This document shows positions 1-5,390 of a DNA stretch of 5,390 nt, piece by piece. Source of the stretch: Clostridia bacterium (GTDB taxonomy: Bacteria; Bacillota; Clostridia; HGM11514); the NCBI GenBank assembly GCA_900757255.1, contig CAAENE010000407.1, forward strand, positions 1 through 5,390, read 5' to 3'. Position 1 is the stretch's first letter. Every line of letters starts with the position of its first letter. The notes beneath the pieces were generated by a model. The model worked only from the letters and a program-made list of their open reading frames with translations. It did not search any database and had not been told where the DNA came from. Made by a program: the position numbers and the translations under genes.

Positions 1-707
1 GCATTGGCCGTCCAATTTTCCAACTCCTCAGGTGATTCTTTTAGATTCAGGTTGCAGAACACCTGCGGTTCAGCGGGAATACTTGGTTCGGCACTGGGCT
101 GGGTGCTTGGTTCTATACTTGGAACAATGCTCGGTTCCTGACTTGAACCAGCGCTTGCGGATGACTCTATGCTCGGCTTAGGAGATTGGTCTGGGTTCGT
201 AATCTCTCCTATTTTAACAAATTTGATCGATGTTGCCCGGGCCATTCCGCCCCCTTCCGCGGAGGAATAACGCCGGATAGTAACGCTTGCCTGCCCGCCC
301 TGCCGCATTGTGTAGCTTCCGTCCAATTTGATCCACTGCTTTTCCGCAGAGGAATTTTCTAAAGTAACAACCTTATCCTGCTCTCCATGAATTGTCACTT
401 CCTGTTTTACAGCCGCAGTCAGGTAATACGATATCTCATAGATTCCGTCCGGCGCTTCCGACGGCAATGAAAAAACCGCTTTCGCATTTCCGCTGCCATC
501 ACTCGAATATAAAGAGCCCGGCGCGCCTGCTCCATCGTGAGCAAGTGCGGAACTGCTTTTTTTCCACACTCCTGTCTGGCTGAAGTTTTCCTCCCCTGCC
601 ACCACTAAAAATTCTTCATTTGTACCAAACACGCTCATGCAGGACAATGTCATATTTATCATAAATATCATCACCAGCAGCAGTGATACCCATTTTGTTC
701 CCTTCAT
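1..707 (-). CDS. Secreted protein with carbohydrate-binding-like beta-sandwich and Pro/Ser linker (C-terminus cut by window)
   Basis: The reading frame is open from the ATG at 707 to the window edge (235 codons visible), so the C-terminus is missing. Residues 1-28 look like a Sec signal peptide: Lys at 2 and 5, a hydrophobic core from about 6 to 27, and possible cleavage after VFG. C23 follows TLS, a poor lipobox, so a lipoprotein is less likely. Residues about 34-167 form a beta-rich module with a start like FSQTGVWKKS, then GSGNAKAVFSLP, GIYEISYYL, QWIKLDGSYTM and a final IKFV strand. That order resembles the Golvesin C-terminal / Xly CBD-like fold; a CBM6-like module is the alternative. 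Residues about 174-215 are a PSxEPS-rich linker, followed by the start of another module (FCNLNLKESPEELENW). Inferred role: exported or surface polysaccharide-active or adhesion protein; the catalytic part, if any, lies outside the window. A strong ribosome binding site and its own promoter precede it. Confidence 0.85.
   Translation of the reverse strand, partial: MKGTKWVSLLLVMIFMINMTLSCMSVFGTNEEFLVVAGEENFSQTGVWKKSSSALAHDGAGAPGSLYSSDGSGNAKAVFSLPSEAPDGIYEISYYLTAAVKQEVTIHGEQDKVVTLENSSAEKQWIKLDGSYTMRQGGQASVTIRRYSSAEGGGMARATSIKFVKIGEITNPDQSPKPSIESSASAGSSQEPSIVPSIEPSTQPSAEPSIPAEPQVFCNLNLKESPEELENWTAN
63..188 (-). repeat. Pro-Ser-Glu linker repeat (PSxEPS units) inside the secreted protein
   Basis: Residues about 174-215 of the partial secreted protein are low complexity. 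Proline-serine pairs recur roughly every four residues (EPSIVPSIEPSTQPSAEPS). The DNA is correspondingly repetitive, with recurring GAACCAAG/GAACCGAG words on the minus strand. Such linkers usually separate carbohydrate-binding and catalytic modules in secreted Firmicutes enzymes, and their copy number often varies between strains. Confidence 0.75.
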
Positions 708-714
708 GACCATA

Positions 715-720
715 CCTCCT
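715..720 (-). promoter_or_regulatory. Ribosome binding site AGGAGG that decides the start of the secreted-protein gene
   Basis: A perfect AGGAGG lies 7 bases upstream of the ATG at 707. A second in-frame ATG at 713 is only one base from the motif, which is too close for efficient initiation. The start at 707 is therefore preferred, and it places Lys directly after Met as expected for a signal peptide. Confidence 0.85.
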
Positions 721-763
721 AATAATTATTACTTTTTATTTGTTTTTTTATCTTTATAATCAA

Positions 764-792
764 AAGATATCATATAAATACATAGTTGTCAA
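764..792 (-). promoter_or_regulatory. Sigma-A-type promoter for the secreted-protein gene
   Basis: On the minus strand a consensus -35 TTGACA (787-792) is followed after 17 bases by a -10 TATCTT (764-769), preceded by TG one base upstream (extended -10). Predicted transcription start is near 757, giving a leader of about 50 bases that is A/T rich and contains the AGGAGG site. The promoter lies downstream of the regulator's terminator, so this gene is independently transcribed. No clear operator or catabolite-response element was seen in 721-851. Confidence 0.72.
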
Positions 793-822
793 TTAATAAT
801 ATTTATTAGTATATTTGCAAAT

Positions 823-850
823 AAATGGACGTCTTTCATGACGTCCATTT
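823..850 (-). terminator. Rho-independent terminator of the regulator gene
   Basis: A perfect 11-bp inverted repeat (823-833 with 840-850, arm AAATGGACGTC) with a 6-base loop begins one base after the stop codon of the regulator. On the minus strand the stem is followed by ATTTATTTG, a modest T-rich tail. The close position to the stop codon and the promoter about 30 bases further on support a transcription boundary between the two minus-strand genes. Confidence 0.72.
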
Positions 851-851
851 G

Positions 852-1880
852 CTACATGTATTTCTTTATTTTTTCTATCAAATCGCTTTTATTTTGGCTG
901 TTTGTCAGCTGTTTCATTCGATTGATCCGATATTTGAGCGCCGTTTCAGAGAGATTTACCTCCTCCGTTAAATCAGGGTAACGTTTCCTTTCCAGCAGCC
1001 CCCGCAATATTTTCATATCTGTTATATCTGCTTTTTGCAAGACCTCTTCAATCGCTAAAAGCTCTCCTACCTCCGGGTCCTTATAGTAATCTATTTCGGT
1101 ATTCGGTATTGCCTGGTTTTCTGTTACCTCTCCGGATAATTCGCCCTTTCCCGGAAGAATCAGACGGCAGGGTATTTCAAGCTTGACCGTTACATTCGCA
1201 TCGTTTTTATACACAAAGGAACAGAGCCGCACAGCCTGTACACCCAGTTCATCATTATCAACAGTCACCGAAACAATTTTTCTCTGCAAAAAGTCCAAAA
1301 AGAGGGAATTGCCATAACTGATCAGCGTTTTGTCAGTGTTTTTCCCCTCCTCCTCCAAATGTTTTAATAAAGATACTGCAACAACGTCATTCATGCAGAT
1401 GAGGGAGTCGAATTCGTCGCTCCGTGCTGAAAAACTGCGGTAGCAATCCAGCAGGGAGCCGGTATTATAAAAAAGAGGGCAGCCTTCGAAAAATTTAGCC
1501 TTTTTTAAATCACTGGACGATTCCGGATTGATTCCATAAAGCGCGGTTTTTGTCCTGTTAATGCTTTGCAAATAGGTGATACACTCTCTGGCCGCCATTT
1601 GGTAATCCGGAAACACCTGGCTGCACCGGCGGTTCGTCAAGCTGTCATCCCCATTTACAGCTACCGTCCTCAAATGCAGCTCTGAACTTTTTTTCACCTT
1701 TTTTGTAATCCAGGACGGAGACGCTCCGACAATCAAAACAATTTCATCCGTCGGTTCCGGGTTCTGCCGGAAGACGAGCTTGTACCGCTTTTTTGATGCT
1801 TCGCGCCGGATACCATCCTCAATTTGTGTGTACCAGATAGAATTGACAAAGCTATTGTCGCGAATCAATGTTATAACCAT
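852..1880 (-). CDS. Sugar-sensing transcriptional regulator: LacI-like binding domain with C-terminal helix-turn-helix
   Basis: The protein has 342 residues. Residues 2-245 match the LacI/periplasmic-binding-protein effector fold: a first strand and helix (VITLIRDNSFVNSIWYTQI, then EDGIRREASKKRYKL), a DSLICMNDVVAVSLLKHLEEEG segment split here as DSLICMNDVVAVSLL (159-172) and KHLEEEG (173-179), the IVSVTVDNDELGVQAVRL segment (202-219) and the terminal PCRLILPGK (237-245). The usual N-terminal LacI headpiece is absent. The frame upstream of the ATG reaches an in-frame stop within about 60 bases without another start or an HTH. Instead, residues about 286-342 look like a LuxR/GerE-like helix-turn-helix (KILRGLLERKRYPDLTEEV, then LSETALKYRINRMKQL). 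No signal peptide, so cytoplasmic. Inferred role: sugar-responsive control of the divergent DUF5107-TPR gene and perhaps of itself. The ligand is unknown. Start chosen because the first beta strand begins at residue 2 and AAGGTG/GTGAGG lies just upstream. Confidence 0.85.
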   Translation of the reverse strand: MVITLIRDNSFVNSIWYTQIEDGIRREASKKRYKLVFRQNPEPTDEIVLIVGASPSWITKKVKKSSELHLRTVAVNGDDSLTNRRCSQVFPDYQMAARECITYLQSINRTKTALYGINPESSSDLKKAKFFEGCPLFYNTGSLLDCYRSFSARSDEFDSLICMNDVVAVSLLKHLEEEGKNTDKTLISYGNSLFLDFLQRKIVSVTVDNDELGVQAVRLCSFVYKNDANVTVKLEIPCRLILPGKGELSGEVTENQAIPNTEIDYYKDPEVGELLAIEEVLQKADITDMKILRGLLERKRYPDLTEEVNLSETALKYRINRMKQLTNSQNKSDLIEKIKKYM

Positions 1881-1913
1881 ATCCTCACCACACCTTTTGT
1901 TTCTTACAGGTTT

Positions 1914-1942
1914 ATTGTAGCATCCTGCATTTTAAAAAGCAA
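1914..1942 (-). promoter_or_regulatory. Promoter of the sensor-HTH regulator gene
   Basis: On the minus strand TTGCTT (1937-1942) and TACAAT (1914-1919) are separated by 17 bases, and TG lies one base before the -10 (extended -10). The -35 is weak, so the TG extension probably compensates. Predicted transcription start is near 1907, leaving a leader of about 27 bases with a purine-rich ribosome binding site before the ATG at 1880. Confidence 0.6.
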
Positions 1943-1956
1943 TCTATTCTCAAAAA

Positions 1957-2020
1957 AGATGAAAATCCGGCGTATTTTTTACAGGAAATATGGCCTTGAA
2001 ATTCGGCCGGTTTTTCATAT
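1957..2020. promoter_or_regulatory. Candidate operator cluster of GAAA..CGGCC elements in the divergent control region
   Basis: Four related elements are visible: GAAAATCCGGC at 1961-1971 (plus), GAAATATGGCC at 1985-1995 (plus), GAAATTCGGCC at 1998-2008 (plus), and GAAAAACCGGCC read on the minus strand from 2016 to 2005. The outer pair forms an inverted repeat (1957-1972 against 2005-2020) with 13 of 16 positions matching. The third and fourth overlap in a CGGCCG core at 2004-2009, directly between the -35 and -10 of the plus-strand promoter, a position typical of repression. Inferred binder: the adjacent sensor-HTH regulator. Not proven; short similar words can arise by chance in a 178-base region. 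Confidence 0.45.
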
Positions 2021-2023
2021 ACT
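1996..2023 (+). promoter_or_regulatory. Promoter of the DUF5107-TPR gene
   Basis: TTGAAA (1996-2001) and TATACT (2018-2023) are separated by 16 bases, each matching the sigma-A consensus at five of six positions. Predicted start is near 2030, giving a short leader of about 29 bases, too short for a riboswitch. The spacer holds the CGGCCG core of the operator-like cluster. Confidence 0.68.
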
Positions 2024-2041
2024 GAAAGTAGAAAAATAAAG

Positions 2042-2050
2042 AAAGGCAGG
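2042..2050 (+). promoter_or_regulatory. Ribosome binding site of the DUF5107-TPR gene
   Basis: AAAGGCAGG precedes the ATG at 2059; the last AGG is 8 bases from it. The match to the anti-Shine-Dalgarno is moderate. An out-of-frame ATG at 2052 lies between the motif and the true start but opens only a 24-codon frame, so it does not change the chosen start. Confidence 0.55.
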
Positions 2051-2058
2051 AATGATAT

Positions 2059-5000
2059 ATGAGCCAAGTATCTATCCGTCATCAAAAAGAAAAAATTTTA
2101 ACATATCCGCCCAAAGAACCAAATAAAGTCCCTATGTTTATCGAAAAGAAGGCATATCAGGGCGCAAGCGGGCGGATTTATCCGCTGCCCTTTACCGACC
2201 AGTTTGAAAACAAGCCGGAGCTGCGCGATTACGATGTTGTCACACTGGAAAACGAGTATATCAAGGTTCAGACACTTCCCGAGCTGGGCGGCAGGATACA
2301 AATGGGCTATGATAAAAAGAACGACTATCATTTTATCTACCACAACAGTGTTATCAAGCCTGCAATGATTGGAATCTGCGGGCCCTGGGTTTCCGGCGGA
2401 ATTGAATTTAACTGGCCCCAGCATCACCGTCCCACCACTTATATGCCGCTTTCCTTTTCTCTTGAGGATAACGCGGACGGCAGTAAAACCGTCTGGATGG
2501 GTGAAATCGAGCCGCTGTACCGCCAAAAAGGGATGGTTGGCGTAACCGTTTGCCCGGGACGTTCCTATATCAAGGCAAAGGTACGGCTTTATAATGGAAC
2601 CGGAGTACCGCAGAACTTTATGTGGTGGGCCAATCTTGCCGTACACATCAATGAAGATTACCGGGTTGCTTTCCCGCCCGATCTTACCTGTGTATGTGAC
2701 CATGACCGGCGGGCAGTGATTTCTTACCCCATAATGAAGGGGGTTTTTCAGACTGCCAAGCCCTTTGATTACGGCGACGGCACCGATGGCTCCTGGCTCA
2801 AAAACATTGTGGCGCAGACCTCTATCATGGCTCCAAACGGCGGCAGCGACCTTGACTTTATATCTGGATACGATTATCAGAAAAACGCCGGCTTTGTCCA
2901 CGTTGCAAACCACCATATATCTCCTGGTAAAAAGCTGTTCACTTGGGGTGATACCGATTTCGGCAAGGTCTGGCAGGATAACCTCACCGACTCCGACGGA
3001 TATTACTGCGAGCTGATGACCGGCGTCTATACCGATAACCAGCCAGACTTTTCCTGGATTATGCCCTATGAAACCAAGGAATTTGAACAGGTGTGGTATC
3101 CAATCCGCAACATCGGCAAGGTTTTAAACGCAACGATCGACGGCGCGGTATCCCTGGAGGTAACAGACGGCAAGGCAACAGCCGGTTTCTGTGTTTCCGG
3201 TGTATTTGAAAAGGCGAAAGCGGTCATCCTCTCCGGCGGAAAAACGATATCGGAGGAAACCGTTGACCTGGCTCCCGACAAACCATATAGTAAGACTGTT
3301 GATGCCGGAACAGATGTTTCCGCTTTTCTCTATGACCAGAGCGGCAAATTGCTGGTCGGGTATGACCCATCCGCTCTGCGCGAAAAGGAAATGGTTGCAC
3401 CACGTCAGCCTGCAAAGCGTCCGGAAGAAATTGCAACTGCCGAGGAGCTCTTTATCAACGGACTGCACCTCCAGCAGTATAAGCATCATACCTTTGTGGC
3501 GGAGGATTATTATAGAGAAGGGTTAAAACGTGACCCCGGCGATATCCGCTGTAATCTTGCAATGGGTAAATTATATTATCAGTACGGCAGACTGGAGGAA
3601 GCGGAACGCTACCTTAAAGCGGCAGAAAATCGCCTTACCTCCCGCAATACCAATCCGTACGACACCGAAGTATACTATTATCTCGGCCTGATTCACGCGT
3701 ATAGGAACCGGGATACAGAAAGCTATGACGCTTTTTATAAGGCTGTGTGGACCTACACTTGGAGAAGCGCCGGATATTTTGAGCTTTCAAAGCTTGACCT
3801 GAAGCGCAAAAACCTCCATTTAGCACTGGAACATGTCAACACTGCTATTGAAACAAATACAAAGGCGCTGCATCTGCAGGTATTAAAAGCAGTCATCCTG
3901 CGGAAGATGGGTGAAACAAACGCGGCGGAAGCTGTTTTGGACAGTATCACCGACCCGCTGGATACCGCTTCCCGTTTGGAACGCTATATCCTAACCGGAA
4001 AAGCACCGGAACTCCCGGCTGGGCGTCCTGAGGATATCATTGACATGGCAGAATTTTATATCGGCTGCGGCCTGTACGAAGACGCCGTCTCGATTCTCGC
4101 GCTTTGTACTAAATATCCTATGGCACAGTACTATCAGGGATATATATATCACCTGATGAACCAAAATGAAAAAGCAGTAACCGCCTGTCAAAAGGCAGAA
4201 GCCCTTTGCCCCGACTATTGCTTCCCCTGCCGGATTGGCAGTATCCGCGTTCTTGAAAATGCAATCGTACTCAATCCCAATGGCGCCAAGGCATATTATT
4301 ATCTTGGCTGCCTGTATTATGATAAGTTCCGCTATGCAGAAGCGGCAAAGCTCTGGGAACAGTCTGCCGCATTGGATGACAGCTTCTATATCGTTCACCG
4401 CAACCTTGCTCTTGCCTATTTTGAAAAATGCGGTAAAGAGGACTTGGCACGCCCTGAAATGGAAAAAGCATTTGAACTGTCCAGGGACAGCCGCATCCTG
4501 TTTGAGCTGGTACAGCTGTACAGGAGCCTGAAAATGGAACCGAAAGAACTGATTGCGTTCCTGGAAAAACATCTTGATCTGGTCTGCCAGCGGGACGACA
4601 CCTATCAGGAGCTGATGTCCCTGTACGCTATAACAGGCGCTTATCAAAAAGCTCTTACCATGATTTCTGAACGGAAATTCGACGTAGCAGAAGGTGCTGA
4701 GGGAAGGCTGACCCGTATGCATGACTGGCTGCATATTACAGCAGGCAATCTACTGCTTGCGGCAAACCAAACAACGCAGGCCATAGAAGAATTCGAACAA
4801 ACGCTGCATTATCCGGAAAGCTATGGAGAAGGACGGGCTTACCTTGCTCAGGAAGCGCATGTATTCTATTTTAAAGCGCGTGCGTACGAGTTGTCCGGCA
4901 ATACTCAAAAGGCTAAGGAATTGTATGAACAGGCCGCCTTCCATAATCCTGACATCAATGAAATTACCTATTTTGAAGGGTTGGCTCTACAAAAGCTTGG

Positions 5001-5286
5001 AAAAACAATGCAGGCCGAAACTCTTTTCAATGAGATGGTAAAAGCCGGACGGCGGCTGTTAGAACACGAAAACGAATATGGATATTATGGTGTTGGCATG
5101 CATATTCCGCAGGTATTTGATAACAGCATAATCAAAAACAATCGCACAGACGGATTGTTTGACCTGTGGCTTGGGTACCTGGGCCTTGGACAGATGGACA
5201 AAGCGGACGAGGCTTACCGTCAGCTAATGGATATAGACCCGCACAGCCAAAGAGCTTACTTTATATTACAGAATATGGGAAAATAA
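2059..5286 (+). CDS. DUF5107 domain protein with C-terminal TPR repeats
   Basis: The protein has 1075 residues and no signal peptide or membrane segment, so it should be cytoplasmic. Residues about 36-350 carry the DUF5107 pattern, recognised by a GPWVSGGIEFNWPQHHRPTT segment (108-127; E116, H122, H123 and R124 are candidate active-site or ligand residues), MWWANLAVHINEDYRVAFPP (188-207), LFTWGDTDFGKVWQDNLT (293-310) and YTDNQPDFSWIMPYETK (324-340). DUF5107 has, to my knowledge, a galactose-mutarotase-like fold, which suggests carbohydrate binding or processing; no reaction can be assigned from sequence. Residues about 351-440 are a small beta-rich domain. Residues about 460-1065 are TPR-like helical repeats, clearest at 495-528, 535-568, 741-774, 932-965 and 1031-1063. 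Length and domain order are usual for DUF5107-TPR proteins, so the gene looks intact. It is transcribed divergently from a sugar-sensor regulator, which supports substrate-induced expression. Confidence is high for the family and low for any specific activity. Confidence 0.9.
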   Translation: MSQVSIRHQKEKILTYPPKEPNKVPMFIEKKAYQGASGRIYPLPFTDQFENKPELRDYDVVTLENEYIKVQTLPELGGRIQMGYDKKNDYHFIYHNSVIKPAMIGICGPWVSGGIEFNWPQHHRPTTYMPLSFSLEDNADGSKTVWMGEIEPLYRQKGMVGVTVCPGRSYIKAKVRLYNGTGVPQNFMWWANLAVHINEDYRVAFPPDLTCVCDHDRRAVISYPIMKGVFQTAKPFDYGDGTDGSWLKNIVAQTSIMAPNGGSDLDFISGYDYQKNAGFVHVANHHISPGKKLFTWGDTDFGKVWQDNLTDSDGYYCELMTGVYTDNQPDFSWIMPYETKEFEQVWYPIRNIGKVLNATIDGAVSLEVTDGKATAGFCVSGVFEKAKAVILSGGKTISEETVDLAPDKPYSKTVDAGTDVSAFLYDQSGKLLVGYDPSALREKEMVAPRQPAKRPEEIATAEELFINGLHLQQYKHHTFVAEDYYREGLKRDPGDIRCNLAMGKLYYQYGRLEEAERYLKAAENRLTSRNTNPYDTEVYYYLGLIHAYRNRDTESYDAFYKAVWTYTWRSAGYFELSKLDLKRKNLHLALEHVNTAIETNTKALHLQVLKAVILRKMGETNAAEAVLDSITDPLDTASRLERYILTGKAPELPAGRPEDIIDMAEFYIGCGLYEDAVSILALCTKYPMAQYYQGYIYHLMNQNEKAVTACQKAEALCPDYCFPCRIGSIRVLENAIVLNPNGAKAYYYLGCLYYDKFRYAEAAKLWEQSAALDDSFYIVHRNLALAYFEKCGKEDLARPEMEKAFELSRDSRILFELVQLYRSLKMEPKELIAFLEKHLDLVCQRDDTYQELMSLYAITGAYQKALTMISERKFDVAEGAEGRLTRMHDWLHITAGNLLLAANQTTQAIEEFEQTLHYPESYGEGRAYLAQEAHVFYFKARAYELSGNTQKAKELYEQAAFHNPDINEITYFEGLALQKLGKTMQAETLFNEMVKAGRRLLEHENEYGYYGVGMHIPQVFDNSIIKNNRTDGLFDLWLGYLGLGQMDKADEAYRQLMDIDPHSQRAYFILQNMGK

Positions 5287-5348
5287 TTCTGGATCACAAT
5301 TAAGACTGCCTCTAAAAATATGATGTTGCAGTTTTCTATCAGCTTATG

Positions 5349-5380
5349 AACCAGGCGGCGGGAAATCCCGCCGCCTGGTT
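5349..5380 (+). terminator. GC-rich hairpin terminator downstream of the DUF5107-TPR gene
   Basis: A perfect 14-bp inverted repeat (5349-5362 with 5367-5380, arm AACCAGGCGGCGGG) encloses an AAAT loop, about 60 bases after the stop codon. The following bases (GCGTTTCG) are only weakly T rich, so termination rests mainly on the very stable stem. It could also act on a convergent transcript from the right. The stretch 5287-5348 before it shows no gene. Confidence 0.7.
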
Positions 5381-5390
5381 GCGTTTCGTA

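Noticed and set aside
392..583. 63-codon plus-strand frame
   Set aside because: It lies antisense to the secreted-protein gene, which has a signal peptide, a strong ribosome binding site and a promoter.
755..760. Perfect TATAAT on the plus strand in the AT-rich intergenic region
   Set aside because: No -35 element lies at a suitable distance and no plus-strand gene follows; it is best explained by the AT-rich composition.
1824..2039. 71-codon plus-strand frame covering the divergent control region
   Set aside because: It overlaps the regulator's N-terminus and both promoters, has no good ribosome binding site and shows no recognisable protein features.
2052..2126. Overlapping 24-codon frame starting at the ATG just before the DUF5107 start
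   Set aside because: It could act as a leader peptide, but it has no recognisable attenuator features and overlaps the strongly supported main frame.
2098..2916. Long antisense open frame (272 codons) within the DUF5107 coding region
   Set aside because: It is a shadow of the plus-strand gene, which matches a known family throughout; the antisense translation shows no recognisable domain and no ribosome binding site was evident.
4207..4230. CX3CX2C spacing as evidence of a radical-SAM enzyme
   Set aside because: The motif lies in helical TPR repeats with none of the surrounding radical-SAM barrel features, so only the spacing is shared.
3991..4734. Antisense open frame of 247 codons over the TPR region
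   Set aside because: It lies wholly inside the TPR coding sequence, and its composition looks like a reverse-frame by-product.
5287..5390. Stop-free minus-strand frame at the right edge that could be the end of a convergent gene
   Set aside because: It reads through the 14-bp perfect hairpin and continues into the end of the DUF5107 gene; about 35 open codons are not enough to support a gene.

Overview
The window looks like a chromosomal segment from a low-to-mid GC anaerobic Firmicute, probably a Clostridia / Ruminococcaceae-type bacterium. This is inference. It rests on the strong AGGAGG ribosome binding site, sigma-A promoters with extended -10 elements, an AT-rich intergenic stretch, Pro-Ser-Glu linkers in a secreted protein, and a carbohydrate-type gene set. 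No RNA gene, insertion sequence, CRISPR array or phage gene was seen.

Layout. Positions 1-707 (minus) hold the N-terminal part of a secreted protein: signal peptide, one carbohydrate-binding-like beta-sandwich (Golvesin/Xly CBD-like pattern), then a PSxEPS-type linker running towards the window edge. Positions 708-851 hold its ribosome binding site, a good promoter (TTGACA, 17 bp, TATCTT with TG extension) and the terminator hairpin of the next gene. Positions 852-1880 (minus) encode a 342-residue regulator with a LacI/periplasmic-binding-protein sugar-sensor fold. It has no N-terminal LacI headpiece and instead ends in a helix-turn-helix of LuxR/GerE-like appearance. Positions 1881-2058 are a divergent control region with one promoter in each direction and a cluster of related GAAA..CGGCC elements over the plus-strand promoter. 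Positions 2059-5286 (plus) encode a 1075-residue cytoplasmic DUF5107 protein: an N-terminal galactose-mutarotase-like domain followed by about 600 residues of TPR-like repeats. A 14-bp perfect GC-rich hairpin at 5349-5380 closes the unit.

How the parts may work together (inference). The sensor-HTH protein probably recognises a sugar and controls the divergently transcribed DUF5107-TPR gene through the operator-like elements. The DUF5107-TPR protein probably binds or acts on an intracellular carbohydrate. The secreted protein on the left has its own promoter behind a terminator, so it is a separate unit; it may belong to the same polysaccharide-use locus, but the window does not prove this. 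The most unusual items are the HTH-relocated LacI-like regulator, the operator cluster, and the functionally unassigned DUF5107-TPR protein.
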